The notes below the pieces were generated by a model that had not been told where the DNA came from, searched no databases, and saw nothing but the letters and a program-made list of their open reading frames with translations. The position numbers were made by a program, and so were the translations under genes. Below are positions 58,383-64,000 of a DNA stretch of 64,000 nt, piece by piece. Within the stretch, counting starts at the first letter, position 1, and each line of letters starts with the position of its first letter. This stretch comes from Arcobacter porcinus (GTDB lineage Bacteria > Campylobacterota > Campylobacteria > Campylobacterales > Arcobacteraceae). The stretch is from assembly GCF_004299785.2 (NCBI RefSeq), contig NZ_CP036246.2, forward strand, positions 1,426,001 through 1,490,000, in the 5' to 3' direction.

Positions 58383-59864
58383 ATGCAATTAACTAAAGAG
58401 CAAGAAACTATTGTAAATAGTTCTTTAAAATCTTTTAAAATAAATGCAGTTGCAGGAAGTGGAAAAACTACAACTCTTCTTTTATATGCACAAAAAAATC
58501 CAAATCTAAGGATTTTATATCTTGCATATAATAAATCTTTGCAGGTATCTATTCTGGATAAATTAAGAGAATTTCAAGTTCCAAATCTTACAACTAGCAC
58601 AATTCACTCTTTTATTTATAAAAGAACTAGAGCTTTAAACTATAATTTAACAAATGAACTAAAAACAAATGTACTTGATAGATTAATCTCATATTATGAA
58701 TTTGATACAAACAACAACTCATATTATGCTTCAAATGAATATTTAGCACTTCTTAGAGATTTAGTCAATTTTTACTGTAATAGTAGATTAAAAGAGCTTG
58801 ATTTAAAACTTCTTGAAAACTTTATAAAGCAAAGTGATTTTGTAGCAAAAACTTTAGAACTTTTAAATAAAAATGAAGAGAAACTTCTAGAGCATTTAAA
58901 AGTAGTTTTAAAAGCTATGAAAACTAGACAAATAGATGCTACTCATGATTTTTATCTAAAAATGTATTACCTAAGTAGTGCATTTAATAAATCTTTAGAT
59001 TTTGACTTAATTTTAATTGATGAAGCACAAGATATAAGCGATGTAATGATTGCAATTGTTGAAGAGTTTAAAACAAATAGAATCTATGTTGGAGATAATT
59101 TTCAACAAATTTATAGCTTTAGATATGCAACAAATGCTTTAGCAAAAATTGATTTGCCTTCTTATAATCTCACAATTAGTTTTAGATTTTCAGACTCATA
59201 TGCTTCATTTTTACAAAGATATTTAAACAAAGCATACAGTTTAAATCAAAGCCCAAATTTAAAAATAAGTGGAATAGATTGCGAGACAAATATTGGTCTT
59301 TCATATATTGATTTTTCAAAACAATTTTGTGTGATTTCAAGAACATCTTTTTCACTAATAAGTTATCTAATAAAATATATTCAAGAGAAAAAAAAGATCT
59401 ATTTTGAAGGTGGATATAGTTCTTACTCATTTATGAATCAAACTGTTTATTCAATATTTTATTTAAAAAATAGGAAAAATGAGAAAGTAACAGTTGAAGA
59501 TCTAAAACCTTTTTCTACAATTTATGAGCTTGAAACCTTTGCAAAAGAGACAAAAAATCAGGAATATCTAAATATAATTAAATTTATAAATACTTACGGT
59601 GATAATATTTTTGAGATAAACAAAAGAGCAAAAGAGCTTGTTGTAACAAATAAAGAAGAAGCAGATGTTATATTTACAACAACCCATAAAGCAAAGGGAA
59701 TGGAGTATGAACAAGTTATTATGAGTGATGATTTTATTACAATAAAAGATATAACAAACCCAAAATCAAATCTTAGTTTTCTTAAAATAAAAGAGGAATT
59801 AAATATATTTTATGTTGCAGCAACAAGAGTAAAAAGCTCTATTGCCTTGGCATCTTTGGAGTAG
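58383..59864 (+). CDS. UvrD/Fbh1-like superfamily 1 helicase, short
   Basis: This 493-aa protein is short for SF1A helicases. It has Walker A Ala-Gly-Ser-Gly-Lys-Thr-Thr (24-30), Ala-Tyr-Asn-Lys motif Ia, Thr-Ile-His-Ser-Phe, Walker B Asp213-Glu-Ala-Gln-Asp, motif III Gly-Asp-Asn-Phe-Gln-Gln-Ile-Tyr-Ser-Phe-Arg, motif V Thr-Thr-His-Lys-Ala-Lys-Gly-Met-Glu and motif VI Val-Ala-Ala-Thr-Arg. The layout is like eukaryotic FBH1 rather than UvrD. It starts right at the selB stop; a role in DNA repair is likely and the link with selB may be only operon position. Confidence 0.85.
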   Translation: MQLTKEQETIVNSSLKSFKINAVAGSGKTTTLLLYAQKNPNLRILYLAYNKSLQVSILDKLREFQVPNLTTSTIHSFIYKRTRALNYNLTNELKTNVLDRLISYYEFDTNNNSYYASNEYLALLRDLVNFYCNSRLKELDLKLLENFIKQSDFVAKTLELLNKNEEKLLEHLKVVLKAMKTRQIDATHDFYLKMYYLSSAFNKSLDFDLILIDEAQDISDVMIAIVEEFKTNRIYVGDNFQQIYSFRYATNALAKIDLPSYNLTISFRFSDSYASFLQRYLNKAYSLNQSPNLKISGIDCETNIGLSYIDFSKQFCVISRTSFSLISYLIKYIQEKKKIYFEGGYSSYSFMNQTVYSIFYLKNRKNEKVTVEDLKPFSTIYELETFAKETKNQEYLNIIKFINTYGDNIFEINKRAKELVVTNKEEADVIFTTTHKAKGMEYEQVIMSDDFITIKDITNPKSNLSFLKIKEELNIFYVAATRVKSSIALASLE

Positions 59865-59867
59865 ATT

Positions 59868-60818
59868 TTGAAAAAAATATTAATATTTTTGTTTATAGTT
59901 TTAGCTTGTTTTGTACTAATTTTTTATTTTTATAAAAAAGAGAATAATTTTGAACTTTCATATTATTCATGGGAAAATAGCTACAAAGAAGAAGTTATAA
60001 ATGAAAAAATGTACATTAAAGTTTTGGATATAAAGTATTCAAATAGGCTTGAAATAATAGAAACAAACTTTATAAAAAATCCACCAAAAGATTTTGTGCC
60101 TGTAATATATATTACAAATAAAACTCTTCAAAACATTGATTCAAAAGAGCTTGTAAAAGCAATATTAAATAGTTTAAAAAAAATTAATTTTTCTTATAGT
60201 GAAATTCAAATAGATTCAGATTGGAGTACAAGCACAAAAAACAACTTTTTTATATTTTTAAAAGAGTTAAAAAAAGAATCAAATAAGATTTTAAGTGCAA
60301 CTATAAGGCTTCACCAAATAAAATTTCATTCAAAAACTGGTGTTCCTCCTGTTGATTATGGAGTTTTGATGTATTATAATATGTCAAATTTAGGAGATTT
60401 TGATACAGAAAACTATATTTTGGATAATAAAAAAGCAAAGCAATATCACTATAATTTTGACTCTTATCCTTTAAAACTAAAACTAGCTCTTCCACTTTAC
60501 TCTCAAGCTGTTCAATTTAGAGGTAAAAAAGCTGTAAACCTATTTGAAAATGTAAGCAAAGATGATTTTACTAAAAATTTTGAAAATATAGGAAATAATA
60601 GATATAAAGTTTTAAAAAGTCACTATTTTAAAGGAATTTATATCTATGAAAATGATATTTTAAGATTTGAAGACTCAAAAGAAGATGAGTTAAAAATAGC
60701 TTTTAATGACTTTATAAATTTATCACAAAACCATTTTGATGAAGTAATTTTTTATACTTTTAAATATAAAAATAGATATAATCTGCAAAAATTAATAAAT
60801 AATAAAGGTTCAAATTGA
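59868..60818 (+). CDS. DUF3142-like membrane-anchored protein
   Basis: This is a 316-aa protein with one N-terminal helix (about 4-22). The Ile-Gln-Ile-Asp-Ser-Asp-Trp-Ser-x-Ser-Thr-Lys segment near 117 and the Val-Leu-Met-Tyr-Tyr-Asn-Met strand near 166 match DUF3142, a TIM-barrel-like periplasmic family with glycosidase-like looks but no known activity. Start is TTG at 59868 with GGAG upstream. First of three coupled genes. Confidence 0.7.
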   Translation: MKKILIFLFIVLACFVLIFYFYKKENNFELSYYSWENSYKEEVINEKMYIKVLDIKYSNRLEIIETNFIKNPPKDFVPVIYITNKTLQNIDSKELVKAILNSLKKINFSYSEIQIDSDWSTSTKNNFFIFLKELKKESNKILSATIRLHQIKFHSKTGVPPVDYGVLMYYNMSNLGDFDTENYILDNKKAKQYHYNFDSYPLKLKLALPLYSQAVQFRGKKAVNLFENVSKDDFTKNFENIGNNRYKVLKSHYFKGIYIYENDILRFEDSKEDELKIAFNDFINLSQNHFDEVIFYTFKYKNRYNLQKLINNKGSN

Positions 60819-62950
60819 TTAGAAAAATAATTTTTTTCTTAGTTTCATTTCAAATATCTCTTTTCTCTTGTGCTGATTATTGGGATCCAAACTCTGTTTA
60901 CTATCTTTTTTTAGACAAAAGAGATAATATATTTTTATCTTATTCTGAAGATTTAAAAAGTCCTGGAATATATAACACAATTATCTACAATTATGATTTA
61001 GAAAATAAAAAAGAGAACTTAAAAGAGTGGCAAAAAGAGCTAAAAAATGAGTTTAATCTTGAAGAAATTGAAGCATTTTTATATAAAAGAAAAAATCTTG
61101 ATAGAGTAAAAAATCAAGAAGTTTTAGATTATATAAATTTTGTTGCAGTGCAAGAACAGTGTGTATATCGTGAGTATTACTACTATTATAAAAAAGATGA
61201 AAAAATAGAGTGTGGAGCATTTGTAGAACAAGCTTTAGAAAATTTAGAAAAAGTAAATTCAAACTATTTAAAACTAAGATATTTCTATCTTGCTTTAAGA
61301 TTAGCTCACTTTGAAAAAAAAGAGCCTTTGCTAATTTATGAAAAATATAAATATCTTTTAGAAAATAGTGAAAAAACCATTGTCAAAGATTGGATTCAAG
61401 GAATTTATGCAGGTGCTTTAGTAAAAAGTGGTGAAAAAGTAAAAGGAGTTTTTGAATTTTCTAAACTTCTTGATAATTCAATTAATCAACATTTAGCACT
61501 ATATAACTTTCATCATATTACAAGCGAAGATGAATTCAACGAACTTTTAAAACTATCAAAAAATGATGAAGAAAGAACTAAATTCTATGCCTTAAGAGCA
61601 CTGAATAGTTCAAGTAATAGAAATATAGAGATTCAAAATATTTATAATTTGGATAAAAACTCAAAATGGCTAGATTTTTTACTATATAAAAATCTTTTAG
61701 AATCACAAATATATTTTAATCTTGATTCAATTTTTCAAAGAAAACAAGAGACAACTTTTTATACAAACTATATTGAAGTTCTAAAAAACCTAAAAAGAGA
61801 TGACAACTATTTAGTGGATCTATCTTTAGCATATTTTTATATTTTTTCAAATCAAATAGATTTAGCACAAAATCTTTCAAAACAGCTACAAAAAGAGTAT
61901 CCAAACTCTCACGAGGTAGAAACTTTATCATTTATTATCTATCTTAACTCTTTAAATTTAATAAATGAAGATACAGAAAATGAGATTTTTAAAAAGCTAA
62001 AACCATTTTTAAGTGAAAACCATCATTCAGATGCTGTTTTTAGATATGCAGTTCAAACTTTAGCATCTTTATATAAAAACAACTCTATGCCTTTTGAAGA
62101 GCTTTTACTAAATAATACTTTGTATTTAAATTTTGAAAACTTAGATGATTTAGAAAACTTTAGAAAGTTTGAAGAGTTTTTATCTACAAAGCAAGATTCT
62201 AAATTAAAAGAGTATATTCAAGAGATTTTCAAAAAAAGATTTGAAAAAGAGAATAGCTATTATCAAGAAGCATTTGAAATGGCAAAAGTAAAATTATTGA
62301 TAAATAATTTAAAATTTGATGAAGCTCTTAATACAGGTTATCTATTCCTTAATCAAGAGCTAGAGTTTAATCCTTTTAATGTATTTATAAAAGGGAACAA
62401 TAGAAATAAATCTAAAAAAACTATCAAAATAAAAGATTTCCTAAACACTATTTTAGAAGTTAAAAAAGTATTAGAAAAAGATGAAAATAGTGCTATGGAC
62501 AACTTTCTTTTTGCAAATGCTATGTATAATCTTAGCTATTTTGGAAATGCTGATGGATTAACAACTTTTTATAGAAGTACTTATTATGTTCATACAAAAA
62601 AATTACAAAAAGAGAAACTTGAACTTGCTGTAAAACACTATGAAAAAGCATACAAAAATAGTGCAGATAATGAATTTAAAGCAAAAATAACTTATCATAT
62701 TGCAAAAGCTAAACTTGCACTATTTGATTTAGACTATGATGAGTATCCTCAAAATTTGGGTTGGTACTGGAATAGTAATAATATTTATCTATATGGAAAT
62801 GATAAGTTTTATAATGCATTCTTAGAAGATAGTGGTGCATTATATTTTGATAGATTAAGAGATGATTTTAAAGATACTAAGTTTTATCAACAACTTCTTT
62901 ACGAATGTGGAGATTTTGGAACTTATGTACATTATAAAAGGGATAACTAA
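60815..62950 (+). CDS. Large exported helical-repeat protein, function unknown
   Basis: This is a 711-aa protein with a signal peptide ending Phe-Ser-Cys-Ala (possible lipoprotein, Cys19). The rest is a series of amphipathic helices with TPR-like spacing (for example Ala-x-x-Tyr-x-x-x-Leu and Ala-x-x-His-Tyr-Glu-Lys-Ala-Tyr near the C-terminus). Start is TTG at 60815, inside the last codon of the preceding gene (TTGA), with AAAGG upstream. I do not recognise a family. Acts in the periplasm by prediction. Confidence 0.65.
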   Translation: MIRKIIFFLVSFQISLFSCADYWDPNSVYYLFLDKRDNIFLSYSEDLKSPGIYNTIIYNYDLENKKENLKEWQKELKNEFNLEEIEAFLYKRKNLDRVKNQEVLDYINFVAVQEQCVYREYYYYYKKDEKIECGAFVEQALENLEKVNSNYLKLRYFYLALRLAHFEKKEPLLIYEKYKYLLENSEKTIVKDWIQGIYAGALVKSGEKVKGVFEFSKLLDNSINQHLALYNFHHITSEDEFNELLKLSKNDEERTKFYALRALNSSSNRNIEIQNIYNLDKNSKWLDFLLYKNLLESQIYFNLDSIFQRKQETTFYTNYIEVLKNLKRDDNYLVDLSLAYFYIFSNQIDLAQNLSKQLQKEYPNSHEVETLSFIIYLNSLNLINEDTENEIFKKLKPFLSENHHSDAVFRYAVQTLASLYKNNSMPFEELLLNNTLYLNFENLDDLENFRKFEEFLSTKQDSKLKEYIQEIFKKRFEKENSYYQEAFEMAKVKLLINNLKFDEALNTGYLFLNQELEFNPFNVFIKGNNRNKSKKTIKIKDFLNTILEVKKVLEKDENSAMDNFLFANAMYNLSYFGNADGLTTFYRSTYYVHTKKLQKEKLELAVKHYEKAYKNSADNEFKAKITYHIAKAKLALFDLDYDEYPQNLGWYWNSNNIYLYGNDKFYNAFLEDSGALYFDRLRDDFKDTKFYQQLLYECGDFGTYVHYKRDN

Positions 62951-63690
62951 TGCAATATTTTGGAGAAATTCAGACTAAATATGAAGAGGTTTTTTTAAAT
63001 CAAAGCTATATGTATTTTGGCGAAGATGAAATAACAGCTAAAGAGCTAAAAGAGCTTATAAAAACAAAGGATAGTAGAAAGAAAAATATAATAGGTACAG
63101 TTTTTTTATATAATCCTGTTGTAACACCTATTGGATTTGATTCAAATAAATTTTTACTAGATCAAAATTTTGATAATTTTGATGAATTAATTGAGCTTAA
63201 AAGTGAAACATATATTACAAGTTTTAAACAAGCATTTAAAGATAAGTGTGCAGGAAAAATTGTAGAGATAAAAAACCTTTTTAATCTTGTAGAGCCTAAT
63301 ATTGACTCATCTATTTTATTAAGTAAATTTAATGAAGATTTAGAAAAATATTATTCAAATCAAAATACAGAATTTGAAAGAGAAATTATGTATTTAGATC
63401 CAAGAAATACTCCATTTTATGGAAAATTCATATTCTTTTGTTGGGGAGATAAACTAAATGCAAAAGAGTTTCCAAATATCTATGATTATGCAAAAAATAT
63501 TTATGATAATTGTATAAAAATGGGTAAAAAAGTAGCATTTACATATAAAAAAGAGAGATCAGTAGATGAATCAATAAAATATCTACAATTCTCTCATCCT
63601 TTCCAAAATATTAAGAATAAAAGTCAAATAGAGTTTGCTATTAAAAGAGCTTTTGATACTTTTCCACCACTTCCAGCATTTTATGAATAA
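62950..63690 (+). CDS. Unknown protein, 246 aa
   Basis: I do not recognise a family. Cytosolic, no signal peptide or membrane helix. It shares the TAATG overlap with the preceding gene, so it is the third gene of the DUF3142-like unit. A Phe-Phe-Cys-Trp-Gly-Asp segment and a C-terminal Pro-Pro-Leu-Pro-Ala-Phe-Tyr-Glu end stand out. A terminator follows. Confidence 0.65.
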   Translation: MQYFGEIQTKYEEVFLNQSYMYFGEDEITAKELKELIKTKDSRKKNIIGTVFLYNPVVTPIGFDSNKFLLDQNFDNFDELIELKSETYITSFKQAFKDKCAGKIVEIKNLFNLVEPNIDSSILLSKFNEDLEKYYSNQNTEFEREIMYLDPRNTPFYGKFIFFCWGDKLNAKEFPNIYDYAKNIYDNCIKMGKKVAFTYKKERSVDESIKYLQFSHPFQNIKNKSQIEFAIKRAFDTFPPLPAFYE

Positions 63691-63696
63691 ATTATA

Positions 63697-63735
63697 AAAA
63701 CTAGCTAAAAAAGCCCAAACTTTTTATCTAGTTTT
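63697..63735 (+). terminator. Terminator after the DUF3142-like unit
   Basis: AAAACTAG (63697-63704) pairs with CTAGTTTT (63728-63735) and TAAAAA with TTTTTA inside, around a GC-containing loop. T-rich sequence follows. Confidence 0.75.
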
Positions 63736-63749
63736 AATATTATAAAGTA

Positions 63750-63755
63750 TATAAT
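63750..63755 (+). promoter_or_regulatory. -10 element of the tRNA-Gln-Tyr-Phe operon
   Basis: TATAAT lies 19 bases before tRNA-Gln, directly after the terminator. No clear -35. Confidence 0.55.
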
Positions 63756-63773
63756 TTCGTCCACTTAAATTAC

Positions 63774-63848
63774 TGGGGTATCGCCAAGCGGTAAGGCAAC
63801 GGTTTTTGGTACCGTCACCCGAAGGTTCGAATCCTTCTACCCCATCCA
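63774..63848 (+). tRNA. tRNA-Gln (anticodon TTG)
   Basis: A 75-nt cloverleaf with CCA encoded. The acceptor TGGGGTA pairs with TACCCCA; the anticodon is TTG. The discriminator base is T rather than the G of E. coli tRNA-Gln. Confidence 0.95.
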
Positions 63849-63864
63849 AATTTAAGTTTTTTAT

Positions 63865-63949
63865 GGTGAGGTTGGAGAGTGGTCAAATCCTGCGGACTGT
63901 AAATCCGCCGCCTACGGCTTCGAAGGTTCAAATCCTTCTCTCACCACCA
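63865..63949 (+). tRNA. tRNA-Tyr (anticodon GTA)
   Basis: An 85-nt class II tRNA with a long variable arm (CCGCCTACGGCTTCG region), anticodon GTA and CCA encoded. Confidence 0.95.
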
Positions 63950-63963
63950 CTTTTTTTTAGCGT

Positions 63964-64000
63964 GGTTCGATAGCTCAGTCGGTAGAGCAAAGGATTGAAA
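63964..64000 (+). tRNA. tRNA-Phe (anticodon GAA), 5' part only
   Basis: The acceptor GGTTCGA, the D arm GCTC-GAGC and the start of the anticodon stem with TTGAAA are visible; the window ends in the anticodon loop. GAA is the expected anticodon. Confidence 0.75.

Overview
The window is AT-rich chromosomal DNA from a member of the Campylobacterota, most likely an Arcobacter-group (Aliarcobacter-like) organism. Four things point there. A LOS/heptose cluster is bounded by waaC and waaF with gmhA-hldE-hldD-gmhB next to it, as in Campylobacter. atpE stands alone and encodes a 103-aa c subunit with a signal-like N-terminus. GyrA has Thr at residue 85 of its quinolone region. TTG starts with good Shine-Dalgarno sites recur. 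The assignment is inference; the 16S gene (17673-19190) would settle it.

Layout. (1) 1-5211, minus strand: an accessory operon headed by a stand-alone CARF plus PD-(D/E)xK nuclease of the Card1/Can2 (DUF1887) type. It is followed by a CHASE2 membrane protein, a FecR-like exported protein, a lipoprotein, and a beta-propeller-like lipoprotein that runs off the left edge. No cas gene or CRISPR array is in view. (2) 5212-5625: non-coding. (3) 5626-11277, minus: a Fur-box operon with an imelysin lipoprotein, a di-haem DUF1111 protein, a second imelysin-like protein, a fatty-acid hydroxylase-type membrane protein and a di-haem peroxidase, probably an iron-limitation response. (4) 11365-13781: an AsmA-like protein, atpE with a promoter and a possibly folded leader, and a small ComEA-like protein. 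(5) 13890-19670, minus: tRNA-Asn x2, 16S, tRNA-Ile, tRNA-Ala, 23S, 5S and terminator, with RNase III-type processing stems around 16S and 23S and a consensus promoter in front of the tRNA-Asn pair.

(6) 19727-27810, minus: housekeeping genes hemE, a YqhA-like gene, asd, gyrA, a DUF465 gene, argJ, a K+ channel and rpmB. (7) 27876-48440: cell-envelope genes. A GT4 gene is on minus; the plus-strand ADP-heptose operon gmhB-hldD-hldE-gmhA is followed by an LtaS/OpgB-like transferase. A long, tightly packed minus-strand run converges on it (ppx/gppA, waaC, lpxL-like, dgkA, YejM-like, O-antigen ligase, two glycosyltransferases, LPS kinase, deacetylase, EptA-like, a YrbL-kinase/glycosidase fusion, waaF). 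The three alkaline-phosphatase-superfamily transferases would release diacylglycerol if they use phospholipid donors, which fits dgkA sitting in the same run. (8) 48440-52625, minus: ferredoxin, inositol-monophosphatase family, EI24/CysZ-like, radical SAM/SPASM, and an orphan secretin.

(9) 52749-54974, plus: Nudix hydrolase, DUF411 metal-binding protein, a small unknown protein and an RNase H-like protein. (10) 55024-59864: the selenocysteine locus, with selC (minus) divergent from selA-selB, and a short UvrD/Fbh1-like helicase directly after selB. (11) 59868-63690, plus: a three-gene unit of unknown function (DUF3142-like, a large helical exported protein, a 246-aa protein). (12) 63774-64000: tRNA-Gln, tRNA-Tyr and the start of tRNA-Phe.

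The best candidate for an undescribed system is region 1: a predicted cyclic-oligoadenylate-responsive nuclease translationally coupled to a CHASE2/FecR-like/lipoprotein envelope sensor set. All function calls are from reading sequence motifs; no database search was run.
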